The translations under genes were made by a program, and so were the position numbers. The notes under the pieces were generated by a model. It did not search any database, was not told the origin of the DNA, and saw only the letters and a list, made by a program, of their open reading frames with translations. This document shows, piece by piece, positions 1-8,491 of a stretch of DNA of 64,000 nucleotides. This stretch comes from Nocardia iowensis (GTDB taxonomy: Bacteria > Actinomycetota > Actinomycetes > Mycobacteriales > Mycobacteriaceae), in the NCBI RefSeq assembly GCF_019222765.1, contig NZ_CP078145.1:124001-188000 (forward strand). The letters run 5' to 3'. Positions within the stretch are counted from its first letter, which is position 1, and the number at the start of each line of letters is the position of its first letter.

Positions 1-1342
1 TGACGGTGCCCGTCTTGTCGAGCACCACGGTGTCCACCCGCCTGGTCGATTCCAATACTTCTGGCCCCTTGATCAGGATGCCGAGCTGCGCACCTCGACC
101 GGTGCCAACCATGAGCGCGGTCGGCGTCGCCAGGCCGAGGGCGCACGGGCAGGCGATGATCAGCACCGCGACCGCCGCGGTGAAGGCCGCCGCGACGGAA
201 CCACCGGTGCCGAGCCAGAATCCGAGCGTCGCGACCGACAGCGCGATCACGATCGGCACGAAGAAGCCGGAGATCTGGTCGGCCAGCCGCTGCGCCTGCG
301 CCTTACCGGCTTGCGCGTCCTCGACCAGCTTCGCCATCTGCGCCAGCTGCGTGTCAGAGCCGATCCGATTGGCGCGCACCACTATCCGTCCGCCGACATT
401 CACGGTGGCGCCGACCACCGCATCGTCGGGCCCGACCTCGACCGGCACGGATTCGCCGGTCAACATCGAGGCGTCGACCGCCGACGACCCTTCCGCCACG
501 ACACCGTCGGTGGCGATCTTCTCACCGGGACGAACCACGAACCGATCGCCGACGGCCAACTGCTCCACCGGTATCCGCTGCTCGGTGCCGTCGCGCAGCA
601 CCGAGACCTCCTTGGCGCCGAGCTCGAGCAGCGCCCGCAGCGCCGCACCGGCTCGCCGCTTGGACCGCGCCTCGAAGAAGCGCCCGGCCAGGATGAACGT
701 GGTGACGCCCGCCGCGGCCTCCAGGTAGATGCTGCCCGCGCCGTCCATCCGGGAGATGGTGAACTCGAACGGGTGCGTCATGCCAGGCGTCCCGGCGGTG
801 CCCCAGAACAGCGCGTACAGCGACCAGCCCAGTGCCGCAAGGGTTCCCATCGACACCAGGGTGTCCATGGTCGCCGTGCCGTGGCGCAGGTTGGTCCACG
901 CCGCTCGGTGGAACGGCAGCGCGCCCCACACCACGACCGGCGCCGCCAGCGTCAGCGACAGCCACTGCCAGTTGGTGAACTGCAGCGCGGGGATCATCGC
1001 CATCGCGATCACCGGCACGGTCAGCACCAGCGAGACCAGCAGCCGCGTCCGCAGTGCGGCCGTCGGATCCGATTCGGCGACAGTGCTTTCCGGGGCCGCC
1101 GCCGTCGGCGCGGGCAGTGTCGCGCGGTATCCAGCCTGCTCGACTGTGGCGATCAAAGCCTCCGGCGAGACGTCACCGGTGATATCCACGCGCGCCTTCT
1201 CGGTCGCGTAGTTCACAGTTGCGGTGACACCGTCGAGCTTGTTCAGCTTCTTCTCGATGCGATTGGCGCAGGACGCGCAGGTCATGCCGCCGATCACCAA
1301 TTCGACCTGCCCGGTGCCGGGTGGTTGTGTCCTGGTGGTCAT
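1..1342 (-). CDS. CopA-like copper-translocating P-type ATPase (3' end cut by window edge)
   Basis: This is the N-terminal 447 codons of a P1B-type heavy-metal ATPase that would export Cu(I) across the cytoplasmic membrane. An HMA domain carries GMTCASC at residues 19-25. Several membrane segments follow, then the actuator motif TGES near residue 275-280, the ion-binding CPC at about 398-400, and the phosphorylation motif DKTGT at 442-446, where the window ends. Roughly 300 residues (the ATP-binding domain and last helices) lie outside. It was missed by simple ORF calling because it has no stop in the window. It is the last gene of a leftward copper operon, 72 bp after the His-rich protein gene. 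The Cu(I) assignment rests on the CPC motif and the CopZ-like neighbour; it was not tested against Ag or other metals. Confidence 0.93.
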   Translation of the reverse strand, partial: MTTRTQPPGTGQVELVIGGMTCASCANRIEKKLNKLDGVTATVNYATEKARVDITGDVSPEALIATVEQAGYRATLPAPTAAAPESTVAESDPTAALRTRLLVSLVLTVPVIAMAMIPALQFTNWQWLSLTLAAPVVVWGALPFHRAAWTNLRHGTATMDTLVSMGTLAALGWSLYALFWGTAGTPGMTHPFEFTISRMDGAGSIYLEAAAGVTTFILAGRFFEARSKRRAGAALRALLELGAKEVSVLRDGTEQRIPVEQLAVGDRFVVRPGEKIATDGVVAEGSSAVDASMLTGESVPVEVGPDDAVVGATVNVGGRIVVRANRIGSDTQLAQMAKLVEDAQAGKAQAQRLADQISGFFVPIVIALSVATLGFWLGTGGSVAAAFTAAVAVLIIACPCALGLATPTALMVGTGRGAQLGILIKGPEVLESTRRVDTVVLDKTGTV

Positions 1343-1414
1343 CGTGTGCTCCGTTCTGTGCGGCACGGTAGATCGGGTAGCCGCGGGCTCGATGGCGGTG
1401 GCCCGCTCCGGCGC

Positions 1415-2386
1415 TCAGTGGCCGTGTGCCGGTGCGGGTGTGGCGCCGCCGTGTCCGTTGTGTGCGGGTTCGGGCGTGGCTGCGCCGTCGTGCGTCGCCG
1501 CTGGCTCGGCAGCCGCTGCTCCCGGGCCGACGGTCAGCGTGAATTCGGCTGTGCGGACCACTCCTTCGTGCTGGAAGTCGAGGAACAGCCGGTAGTCGCC
1601 CGCGCTCGGCGCGGTCACATAGAAGGTGATGCCCGGCCCTGCCGGGGTAATGCCGTCGCCGGGGTGGCCGTCCGGGTGGACGTGCAGGTAGGCGAGGTCG
1701 GCGGTGCGGAGCGCGACGAGGTGACCGTAGGCCGCCAGGTACGGCTGGAGGTCGGTGACCGGCTTGCCGTCCCGGCTCACAGACAAGATGACCTTCGAGG
1801 CTTGACCAGGGGTGACGGTGCCGTCGAGGGTGACGGTGTAACCGCCGACCGTGCTGGTGGTCGCCGCGACCGGCAGCGGCTGCGGGTCATAGTTGCCCGC
1901 GACCCGCAGGTCCGCGCCGAGGGTCAGGTTGTCGCCACCCTCGGGGCTGAAGTCCGCGAACACTCGATAGTCGCCCGCCCGGGTGAGATCCAGTGGGACG
2001 CTCCAGGTTCCGTCGCCGTCGAGGGTGGGGTGGACGTGCTGGAAGGCGACCATGTCGCGACGGACCACGATCAGGTGCAGGTCCTTGTCGTGGTTGCGCT
2101 GGTAGCGGGTGAGCGGCGCGCCATCGGAACCCAGGATGCGGAAGCGCAGCGGGACGTTCGGCGCCGCGGTGGTGAGCGCGGTATCGAGCCGCAGGGTGTA
2201 TCCGCCATCGGTGGCCATCATTCCTCCAAGTACCTCTGCGGGGCGGGGCCCGTCCTCGTGTGCGTTCGAATCGTGTGCGGTGGGCGCGGCGGGTTCCGGG
2301 CCGAGCACCGCTCCGGTCGCGAGAGCGATCCCGAAGACGGCGGCCAGACCGAGGGCGAACCCGGCGAATTTCGTGGTTGCGTGCAT
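1415..2386 (-). CDS. Secreted or membrane-anchored histidine-rich copper-binding protein
   Basis: This 323-residue protein starts with a hydrophobic segment (residues about 7-28) that could be a Sec signal or an uncleaved anchor; no lipobox cysteine is seen. The mature part holds two similar beta-rich modules. Each has a tract of the type DLHLIVVRRD or HLVALR followed by HVHP and a GDYR-F-DF ending. The C-terminus is rich in His, Ala and Pro and ends in HGH. Paired HVHP motifs and the His tail suggest periplasmic copper binding. The longer ORF extends upstream to 2581, but the start at 2386 removes an Arg-rich nonsense N-terminus and begins the signal-like segment. It sits between the copZ-like gene and the ATPase gene, so a role in copper tolerance is inferred. 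The family is usually annotated only as heavy-metal-binding. Confidence 0.8.
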   Translation of the reverse strand: MHATTKFAGFALGLAAVFGIALATGAVLGPEPAAPTAHDSNAHEDGPRPAEVLGGMMATDGGYTLRLDTALTTAAPNVPLRFRILGSDGAPLTRYQRNHDKDLHLIVVRRDMVAFQHVHPTLDGDGTWSVPLDLTRAGDYRVFADFSPEGGDNLTLGADLRVAGNYDPQPLPVAATTSTVGGYTVTLDGTVTPGQASKVILSVSRDGKPVTDLQPYLAAYGHLVALRTADLAYLHVHPDGHPGDGITPAGPGITFYVTAPSAGDYRLFLDFQHEGVVRTAEFTLTVGPGAAAAEPAATHDGAATPEPAHNGHGGATPAPAHGH

Positions 2387-2415
2387 CGGATGCTCCGTTT
2401 CCGAGTTGCTGTGCG

Positions 2416-2637
2416 TCAGTCGGCGACCGCGTAACCGGCTCGGACGACCGCGGTGGCGATCACGTCGGGCTGGAGTTGGGCCGCGCTGTCGACGGTGACC
2501 GTGCCGTCGGTGAGATCGACGGCGACGGCCGTGACGCCGGGTACACGGCCGATCTCGTCGCGGACCGAGTTGGCGCAGCATCCGCAGGTCATTCCGGTGA
2601 CCGTGACAGTGGCGGTGGTGGTGGCTGCGGTGCTCAT
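2416..2637 (-). CDS. copZ: CopZ-like copper chaperone (HMA domain)
   Basis: A single 73-residue HMA domain carries the metal-binding motif GMTCGCC near residues 14-20. It has the usual length and ferredoxin-like pattern of a cytosolic copper chaperone. It would hand Cu(I) to the ATPase two genes downstream. A ribosome site GGAGAG lies just before the ATG. It is the first gene of the leftward copper operon, 29 bp ahead of the His-rich protein gene, with a CsoR-like operator about 35 bp upstream. The symbol is given by analogy. Confidence 0.88.
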   Translation of the reverse strand: MSTAATTTATVTVTGMTCGCCANSVRDEIGRVPGVTAVAVDLTDGTVTVDSAAQLQPDVIATAVVRAGYAVAD

Positions 2638-2670
2638 CTGGTCTCTCCTTTTGCTGAACTTGTTCTTACC

Positions 2671-2687
2671 ATACCCCCCTAGGGTAC
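2671..2687 (-). promoter_or_regulatory. CsoR-like copper operator ahead of the copper operon
   Basis: The short inverted repeat TACCC...GGGTA around a C-rich/TAG centre resembles the G/C-tract operators bound by CsoR-type Cu(I) repressors. It lies about 35 bp upstream of the CopZ-like start codon, where it could occlude the promoter. No csoR gene is seen in the window, so the cognate repressor would be encoded elsewhere. Confidence 0.55.
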
Positions 2688-2691
2688 TTTG

Positions 2692-3299
2692 TCAATCCAT
2701 ACCGGCCGCGGAATCCGTTGCCGGTACGCGCATGGTGACCGCCGTGAACCCGGCACCGACGAGTGCGATGGTCGCCGCACCAAGGAAGGCTGCGGAGAAA
2801 CCGCTGGTCAGCTCGGATGCATCGCCTACCCGATCGGCACCGAACGCGGCGGCAACGGCGGTCATCGCGGCCAGACCGATGGCCGAACCGACCTGATATC
2901 CGACGTTGACGATGCCTGCGGCGAGCCCGCCCTCTTCCGGTCGGGCTGCCGAGATAGCGGTACCCAGCGAGGGTATGAACGCCAGTGCCATGCCACCCGC
3001 CGCAGATATCGAAGACCCACGGCCAGCTGATTACTCGGTGATGACGCCGCCGAGGAAGACGCCCGCGGTGCCGCCGGCGGGTGCCGCCGCTTCGTATACC
3101 GCGAGCGCCTTTCGTCAATTCCTGTGGCGAGGAACCGAACAGCAGCCTGAGCAGGGTGAGTGCCGACGGCGCGATCAGCGCCGCGCCGCCGCCCTGAATC
3201 GCCCGGCCCGCGAGCTCGACGCCGACATTGCCTGCGGCGCCCGCGATTACCGAGCCGACCAGCAGCACCGCCCAGCCTCATTCACCACTGGGGCCGACG
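2692..3299 (-). pseudogene. Broken MFS (DHA2/EmrB-QacA type) drug exporter
   Basis: Fragments of one DHA2-family exporter are spread over different frames. Reading leftward, the first piece (GSVIAGAAGNVGVELAGR, then a membrane stretch ending FGSSPQELTK) begins without the first transmembrane helices. The next piece, KALAVYEAAAPAGGTAGVF, needs a frame change at about 3110 and ends in a stop after GGVITE. A third piece, SWPWVFDI, needs another shift. It is followed directly by the last helices (about 2692-2991, from MALAFIPSLG). The roughly 200 residues normally between SWPWVF and that end are missing. So there are a 5' truncation, at least two frameshifts and an internal deletion. The gene abuts the wrbA-like stop codon. 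Confidence 0.82.
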
Positions 3300-3301
3300 G
3301 G

Positions 3302-3916
3302 TCAGACGGGGGTGGGTGCGTTCTGGTTGGCGTGTGCGAATCGCAGCACCCGCTCGACCTGCACCTTGGCCGCGGCGCGTGCGACCTCGTCGACGGCGTA
3401 GGTCCCGTTTCGCGTGCAATGCGAAGTGCCGTAAGGGTTTCCGTCTGTGAACTTATCGGGATGGGTGTAACCGGGTGGGACGATGACGCCGCCGAGGTGG
3501 ATGAAGGTGTTGGTCAGCGCGAGCAAGGTCGACTCGTGTCCACCGTGTGCGGTGCCTGCCGAGGTGAATCCGCTGTAGACCTTGTCCGCGAGCAGGCCCT
3601 GACTCCATGGCCCGCTCAAGGTGTCGAGGAACTGCTTGAGCTGCGCGGCGATATTGCCGAATCGGGTCGGCGATCCCATGATCACCGCATCGGCCCAGAT
3701 GAGATCCTCGTGGGTGGCCAGGGGTAGATGTGCGGTCGCCGCGATATTGGCCACCCACGCCGGGTTGGCATCGATCGCCGACTGCGGTGCCAGCTCGGCG
3801 ACCCGGCGCACCCGCACCTGATTGCCCGCCTGCTCGGCGATGTCGGCCATGACGGCGGCGAGTTCGGCGATCGTTCCGGTCGCGGAGTAGTAGACGATGG
3901 TGAGGTTCACGGACAT
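3302..3916 (-). CDS. WrbA-family NAD(P)H:quinone oxidoreductase / flavodoxin-like protein
   Basis: This 204-residue protein begins MSVNLTIVYYSATGTI, the FMN phosphate-binding loop of flavodoxins, and contains the WrbA-type segments IMGSPTRFGN and a later FTSAGTAHGGHEST. These proteins reduce quinones by two electrons and protect against redox cycling. The start at 3916 was chosen because it begins the first beta strand and follows GGGAG; the longer ORF to 3988 runs through the probable operator. It is divergent from a MarR regulator gene with a symmetric, repeat-bearing spacer between them, so substrate-responsive repression is likely. Confidence 0.87.
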   Translation of the reverse strand: MSVNLTIVYYSATGTIAELAAVMADIAEQAGNQVRVRRVAELAPQSAIDANPAWVANIAATAHLPLATHEDLIWADAVIMGSPTRFGNIAAQLKQFLDTLSGPWSQGLLADKVYSGFTSAGTAHGGHESTLLALTNTFIHLGGVIVPPGYTHPDKFTDGNPYGTSHCTRNGTYAVDEVARAAAKVQVERVLRFAHANQNAPTPV

Positions 3917-3965
3917 GTTCGCTCCCGCTTGGCAAGGGTGTTGGCTCGGACAAGGTGCGAACATA

Positions 3966-4000
3966 TAGTCAATATTAGTGACCGTCAAGATTAGTGACTA
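3966..4000. promoter_or_regulatory. Probable MarR operator between wrbA-like and marR-like genes
   Basis: The spacer holds two direct copies of ATTAGTGAC (3974-3982 and 3990-3998, 16 bp apart) and is bounded by TAGTCA at 3966 and its complement TGACTA at 3995-4000. The arrangement lies immediately before the MarR start codon and about 50-85 bp from the flavoprotein start. It fits a site through which the regulator controls both genes. Confidence 0.6.
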
Positions 4001-4001
4001 A

Positions 4002-4469
4002 ATGAGGTGTGCTTGGGTGAGACGTCATGAGCGCAAGGAAAGCGACCCGGACCTGGGGATTCTCTCCGGGAGACTGCTGGTGTCGTTGCAGCAGGAGGTG
4101 TACGACACGCTGGCGGGCCAAGGCCACGAGCGGTTCCGGCCCAAGCATGGAGCGGTGCTGGCCTACCTCGACGAGGAGGGCAGCCGGGCGGCCGATCTCG
4201 CCAAGCGGTCCGGCCAGCACAAGCAGGTGATCAGCACGCTCGTGGACGAGCTCATCGAACTCGGTTACGTCCGCCGCGAACCCGACCCGGACGACCGCCG
4301 CGCAAAGCTCATCGTCCCGACCGAACTCGGCTTGGATCAGATGAAGCGCTCCGACGCCCTCTTCGTGGACATGGAGCGTCGGCTCGCCGACGCGGTCGGT
4401 GCGGATGTTTACGAGGACTTCAAGAGCACGTTCCGTCGAATCGTCGCCCTCCGCCGCGACGCCGACTGA
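4002..4469 (+). CDS. MarR-family transcriptional regulator
   Basis: This 155-residue protein has a winged helix-turn-helix. The recognition segment is around AADLAKRSGQHKQVISTLVDEL and the wing is around DPDDRRAKL, both typical of MarR proteins. It is expected to be a homodimer released from DNA by a small ligand. It is divergent from the WrbA-like quinone reductase, the classical layout of quinone- or oxidant-sensing MarR regulators. The start is only 1 bp past the operator repeats and has no clear ribosome site, so the mRNA may be leaderless. An in-frame GTG at 4017 is an alternative. Confidence 0.86.
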   Translation: MRCAWVRRHERKESDPDLGILSGRLLVSLQQEVYDTLAGQGHERFRPKHGAVLAYLDEEGSRAADLAKRSGQHKQVISTLVDELIELGYVRREPDPDDRRAKLIVPTELGLDQMKRSDALFVDMERRLADAVGADVYEDFKSTFRRIVALRRDAD

Positions 4470-4485
4470 CTCTGTTCCGTCCAGC

Positions 4486-4532
4486 GGGACCTGGGTGCGG
4501 CGAAGTCCGAGTGGCCGCACAGTCAGGTCCCG
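4486..4532. terminator. Possible hairpin between convergent genes
   Basis: CGGGACCTG and its complement CAGGTCCCG can form a 9-bp stem with a long loop between the MarR gene and the convergent hydroxylase gene. There is no T tract, so a terminator role is tentative. Confidence 0.35.
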
Positions 4533-4562
4533 TTCGAACGGCGTCCTGGGTCTTCCGGGCGG

Positions 4563-5267
4563 TCAGGCAGGGTGGAGGTTGCGGGCGGTGGGGGAGGTGT
4601 CCGTTGTTGCGGGGTCGGGGTGGGTGCCGAAGAGGCGGTCGGCGGTGCCCGAGGTGGTGACGGTGAACCAGTAGTGCTCGTTCTTGTAGTGGTGGTGGCG
4701 GTGGTTGCGCCAGATCGCGCGGTAGAGCGAGTGCTTCGGCTTGTAGTCGGTGTGGATCAGGTAGTGGGTCCACTCGTAGGTGAGGCCGAGGACGGTGATG
4801 GTGATGAGGAAGGTCAGGCCTAGGCCGGTGCGCGGGAAAGCGAAGGCGGCCAAGGCGACCAGGAGGACCACGAGTGCCGACAGGGTCTTGGTCGGGATGA
4901 AGATCAGCGGGATGTTTCGCGGATCCACGTGGTGTTCCCGGTGTTTGCGGGCCAGCTCGCTGTCGATCGGAATCGGGCCGAGTCGGCGTGGCCGCCAATG
5001 CAATACGGTGACATGCACGATCCACTCGAAGACCGGGAACGCCGCGAGCATCACCGCTGGCACCAGCGCGTCGGTCGGTTGCCAGTCGCCGACCAGGATT
5101 CGGCCGATCAGGGCCGCGACCAAGGTGACGCCGATGAGCCAGGGCGAGGGATGGCGGAGGAACTCGCGCAAGGCCGCGTCGAGGGTGAGCCCACGGCGCA
5201 GTGACCGTTCGTCCCTGCGCACCCGGGCGCTCGCTGAATCCTGCTGAGGGGACCGGGGTTTCGTCAT
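4563..5267 (-). CDS. Fatty acid hydroxylase / sterol desaturase superfamily membrane protein
   Basis: This 234-residue integral membrane protein has clustered histidines for a di-iron centre: HREHH near residue 108-112, HYLIH near 168-172, HRHHHYKNEH near 190-200. Hydrophobic helices lie between them. Such enzymes hydroxylate or desaturate lipids using O2. It lies 23 bp downstream of a FadR-type regulator gene on the same strand, and AGGAAA precedes the ATG, so the two are probably one transcript. The lipid substrate cannot be read from sequence; fatty acids, carotenoids and sterols are all possible in this superfamily. Confidence 0.82.
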   Translation of the reverse strand: MTKPRSPQQDSASARVRRDERSLRRGLTLDAALREFLRHPSPWLIGVTLVAALIGRILVGDWQPTDALVPAVMLAAFPVFEWIVHVTVLHWRPRRLGPIPIDSELARKHREHHVDPRNIPLIFIPTKTLSALVVLLVALAAFAFPRTGLGLTFLITITVLGLTYEWTHYLIHTDYKPKHSLYRAIWRNHRHHHYKNEHYWFTVTTSGTADRLFGTHPDPATTDTSPTARNLHPA

Positions 5268-5290
5268 GGTGTTTCCTAGCTGAAGCGTGA

Positions 5291-6013
5291 TCAGTGTCCG
5301 TCGAGGACGTCGATCAGAGCGGTGGTCGCCGGCTCGAGCAAGGCCCGAGCGGTATCGGCGGCCTCTTGCGGCCGGCCCGCCACAATGGCGGCGGCCAGTT
5401 CCCGGTAGGCATCGACATTGCCCACCTCGGCGGACATGATCGGGGCCAGCGCAGCGAGCGCGGGCTCATAAGCGGCGCGCAGCATGTTGAACATCAGCCG
5501 GAAGACGATCGAGTCGGCCGCGTCGACGACGTGATCCCAGAACTCCATCGCATGCCGTTGTTGCGCCACCGGATCGTCTTCTGCGGCAAGCGCTTCGACG
5601 CTTGCGGCCAATGTCGCGCCGACGGTCGCCGAATCCGTCGCGCCGAGCCGGATGGCAGCCAGTTCGGCCACCTTGGGGCCGTTGTGCAGCCGCGCCTCCA
5701 GAATGCTGCGCGCCACACCCGGATCCAACTCTCCGGCCTGCACCAGTAGTCGTGGCAAAACCTCCAGCCCCGCCCCCCGCCGATAATCCAGCACGGTCGT
5801 CGCATCCCCCTGCCGCACCGCAACCAGCCCCGCCGCCGCCAGCCGCTGCAACGCCTCCCGTACCGCGGGCCGCGATACCCCCAGCGCCTCCGCCAACTGC
5901 CGCTCACTCGGCAATGCCACCCCCGGCGCCAATTCCCCACTCAGCACATCCGCCGCGATCTGCTCGAAAACATCGCCCGACACCGACCGCTTGACCACAG
6001 GTTGCAACGCCAT
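5291..6013 (-). CDS. GntR-family regulator, FadR subgroup (FCD domain)
   Basis: This 240-residue protein has an N-terminal winged helix ([21 protein letters not shown] at about 40-60) and an all-helical C-terminal FCD ligand-binding domain. The order and length are typical of the FadR subgroup, which senses acids or acyl-CoA. The start at 6013 is preferred to the upstream ATG at 6049 because it places an ordinary short arm before the helix-turn-helix. It probably controls itself and the downstream hydroxylase gene through the palindrome at 6048-6064. Confidence 0.87.
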   Translation of the reverse strand: MALQPVVKRSVSGDVFEQIAADVLSGELAPGVALPSERQLAEALGVSRPAVREALQRLAAAGLVAVRQGDATTVLDYRRGAGLEVLPRLLVQAGELDPGVARSILEARLHNGPKVAELAAIRLGATDSATVGATLAASVEALAAEDDPVAQQRHAMEFWDHVVDAADSIVFRLMFNMLRAAYEPALAALAPIMSAEVGNVDAYRELAAAIVAGRPQEAADTARALLEPATTALIDVLDGH

Positions 6014-6047
6014 GCTCACACTTTGCGCCAGGATAGGTAAGGAGGTC

Positions 6048-6064
6048 AAGTGGTCAGACCAATT
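6048..6064 (-). promoter_or_regulatory. FadR-type operator TGGTCAGACCA
   Basis: A 17-bp near-perfect palindrome, AA-TGGTC-A-GACCA-TT with one mismatched pair, lies 35 bp upstream of the FadR-type start codon. TGGTC-N-GACCA is the known core of FadR-subfamily sites (E. coli FadR, LldR relatives). Autoregulation is inferred. Confidence 0.72.
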
Positions 6065-6124
6065 TGGTGACGGACCCCTTGGTGCGTGGCATCCAGCGAA
6101 GCCACCGGCGGACTGGCTACGAGG

Positions 6125-6787
6125 TCAGCTGGGGTCGGAACCGCGAATCGCGGAAAGCCAGAGTGCGGTGGCGGCGGCGACCGACGTGGCGGCGAGGAAG
6201 GTGGTGAAGTCGCCGTCATCGACATATATCCACATGAGCGCCGCGAAAGGGGCGGCAACGGTGGACTGGGCATCGAGCAGCAGGCGTCGACGCAGGCGGG
6301 TCGCGGTCGTGGCGAGGGCAGGGGCTTCCGGATCGGGACGGGACGGATTATCGATCAGCCGCCCCGGCGGCTCCGTGGTGCGGATGCGACCGGCCGGATA
6401 GAGACGGTGCCCAGCGACGTGGACGGTCCGGTCAGTGACCTCCCCCCTGGTCTCGGTGAGCGTCAGCAAAGCCGAATCGAAATAGACCGGCAGCCACCGC
6501 GGCCGACCTGATCCGCTGATCTCGAGCCAGGACCGACTGAGCAGCCGATGCTGTTGCCGAATTCGGGAAACACCCACGCTACGTGCACTTCCCGAAGGCC
6601 AGAACGCGAACACCCCCACCGCAACAGCCATCCGATACCCCGAGTACCCGACAATCCCCAACCCCACCGTAGCCAACCCCGCCACCTGGTCCAGATCGCC
6701 GAACGGCGCCCAGGCGAGGCATACCGCCAGGGCGCCGATCGTCACGCTGATCGGATAGGCCAGGGGCTGGCCTGACCCGAAACTCAC
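6125..6787 (-). CDS. Hypothetical membrane protein coupled to the peptide ABC operon
   Basis: This 220-residue protein has two hydrophobic helices at about residues 10-62 and two more near the C-terminus (about 175-212). They flank a soluble stretch resembling a PH-like beta-rich segment (residues about 80-150). No enzyme motif was recognised. Its ATG overlaps the stop codon of the upstream substrate-binding lipoprotein by 4 bp (ATGA), so it is translationally coupled and is the last gene of the Opp operon. Function unknown. Confidence 0.68.
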   Translation of the reverse strand: MSFGSGQPLAYPISVTIGALAVCLAWAPFGDLDQVAGLATVGLGIVGYSGYRMAVAVGVFAFWPSGSARSVGVSRIRQQHRLLSRSWLEISGSGRPRWLPVYFDSALLTLTETRGEVTDRTVHVAGHRLYPAGRIRTTEPPGRLIDNPSRPDPEAPALATTATRLRRRLLLDAQSTVAAPFAALMWIYVDDGDFTTFLAATSVAAATALWLSAIRGSDPS

Positions 6788-8454
6788 TTCAGGAAGCCCA
6801 CTTTGGTGTAGTCAGGGGTAGCGAGGCCGAACGCGCCGTAATTGGCGAGATTGTCGCGGACGGCGTAGGTACCGGACGCCTGCTGCAGCGGGACGGAATA
6901 ACCCGAGGCCCAGATCATTTGATCACACTGGTTGGCCAGCTCGATGGCCTTGTCCGGATCGAGCTCCGAGATCGTGCGTTCGATCAGCGCGTTCAGCTCC
7001 GGTGAACCGATGCGTGCCTTGTTGCCCATCAGGTTGTTCGGGTCATAGGCGTAGATCTGCGGCAGCGCGCTGAGCGGGAGAACACTACCGCCCCAAGTGA
7101 ACTGGGCGATATCGAAATTGCCTGGATCGATGACGTTCTTGAACAACCCAGCACCGGGCACGGTTTGGATATTCAACTTCACCCCGACCCGCGCCAGGTT
7201 CTGCTGCACGATCTGCGCGGTCTGCACCCACTGGTCCTGCTGGTACATCACATCGCGGAGCTCGAGCTTGCGCCCGTCCTTCTCGCGCACGTCACCGTTG
7301 AGCTTCCAGCCCAGCTCATCCAGCATCCGCGCGGCCGCGTCCGGATCGTAGGCGATGGGCGCCGAATTGTCTTGATAGCCCTTCTGACCCGCCATGAAGA
7401 TGTGATTGTTCAGCGGCTTCGGATCGTCGACCACCCCGTTCTGTGCCGCGGTGACCAAACCCTGCCGATCGATCGCCTTCGAGATCGCGATGCGCAGCTG
7501 GGGGTCCTCGAGCAGCGCGCCGGGTGCGCCGTTGAAGGTCAGGTGCGACCAGCTCGGCTCAGGGGTGCGGCGGATGACGATATTCTTGGAATTGCGTGCG
7601 CCGGTCACATTCTCGATGCCCGACATGTAGGCGTAGTCGAGCTCGTTGTTCTGAATCGCGGGCAGCCACGCCGTGCTGTCGAGCACGCTGAACGTGATCG
7701 AGTCCAGCTTCGGCGTCGGTCCCCACCACTTCGGGTTCCGGCCCAAGACGATCCGGTTCTGGCTACGGTCTATTTCGGTGATCGTGAAAGGACCCGCGCT
7801 GAGCATCAGGGCGTTCCGGTCGCGGTCGTTGAACGCCTCAGGGGTCGCCGTGGTTTCCTTCGGGTACAGGTAGCTGAACTGGCCCTTCCATTCGGAATAG
7901 GGCTTGTTGAAGGTGACGACCGCCTGCCGATCGTCGACCCCGCGCTCGACCTTCTCGACACGTTCGAAACCGCTGGTGGACGACACGAGGAACCGGTTGT
8001 CCCGGCCACTCAGCGCGGCGGCCTGCGAGCGCAGATCCTCCCAGGTGATCGGTAAACCGTCGGACCACACGGCCTTCGGATTGATCGTGTAGGTGACCTG
8101 CTGCGGGCTGGTACTTGTCAGCTTCACATCGGTGAAGAAGTTGTGATCCACGGAGAGCTCACCCGCGGCGTTACTGGTGAACGGCGAGGGCATGGTCGGC
8201 GCGGCAATGGCGGAGGTGTTCTCGGTGCCACCGTCGACGTGCAGATAGTTGAACGTTTCCGGCATTGCGGTCAGCGACAGCCGTAGATTGCCGCCGTCGC
8301 GCAGTTCGCTCGGATCCTTCGGGTTGATGTCGTTGGTGCTGCCGATGTCACTCGTGCCCGGCGTGACGCTGCCGTTGTCGGAGCAACCAGCCACGATCAG
8401 CCCGATGGCGACGCACGGGATAGCGAATCGCGCGCCTAGCGAGCGAATCCTCAT
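6784..8454 (-). CDS. Family 5 solute-binding lipoprotein of peptide ABC transporter (third paralogue in operon)
   Basis: This protein of about 556 residues has a lipoprotein signal ending in the lipobox VAGC (Cys near residue 24). A long family 5 extracellular solute-binding domain (DppA/OppA type) follows, with conserved segments TINPKAVWSDG, ITWEDLRSQA, and GPFTITEIDRSQNRIVLGRN. It would capture oligopeptides or similar solutes outside the membrane. The start at 8454 follows AGGAAGG; the upstream ATG at 8481 is less likely. Very similar proteins precede it at 8492-10216 and 10213-11901, evidently tandem duplicates that have diverged in their ligand-facing parts. Confidence 0.9.
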   Translation of the reverse strand: MRIRSLGARFAIPCVAIGLIVAGCSDNGSVTPGTSDIGSTNDINPKDPSELRDGGNLRLSLTAMPETFNYLHVDGGTENTSAIAAPTMPSPFTSNAAGELSVDHNFFTDVKLTSTSPQQVTYTINPKAVWSDGLPITWEDLRSQAAALSGRDNRFLVSSTSGFERVEKVERGVDDRQAVVTFNKPYSEWKGQFSYLYPKETTATPEAFNDRDRNALMLSAGPFTITEIDRSQNRIVLGRNPKWWGPTPKLDSITFSVLDSTAWLPAIQNNELDYAYMSGIENVTGARNSKNIVIRRTPEPSWSHLTFNGAPGALLEDPQLRIAISKAIDRQGLVTAAQNGVVDDPKPLNNHIFMAGQKGYQDNSAPIAYDPDAAARMLDELGWKLNGDVREKDGRKLELRDVMYQQDQWVQTAQIVQQNLARVGVKLNIQTVPGAGLFKNVIDPGNFDIAQFTWGGSVLPLSALPQIYAYDPNNLMGNKARIGSPELNALIERTISELDPDKAIELANQCDQMIWASGYSVPLQQASGTYAVRDNLANYGAFGLATPDYTKVGFLK

Positions 8455-8491
8455 ACGGGGACCTTCCTGTTCAATAGACAACCGGGAACGC

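Noticed and set aside
311..2434. 707-codon rightward open frame across the copper genes
   Set aside because: Arg/Asp/His-rich nonsense opposite three well-supported copper genes on the other strand.
2666..3268. 200-codon leftward ORF as an intact protein
   Set aside because: Only its first third matches an MFS exporter; the rest is out of frame relative to family motifs seen in other frames, so it is part of a pseudogene.
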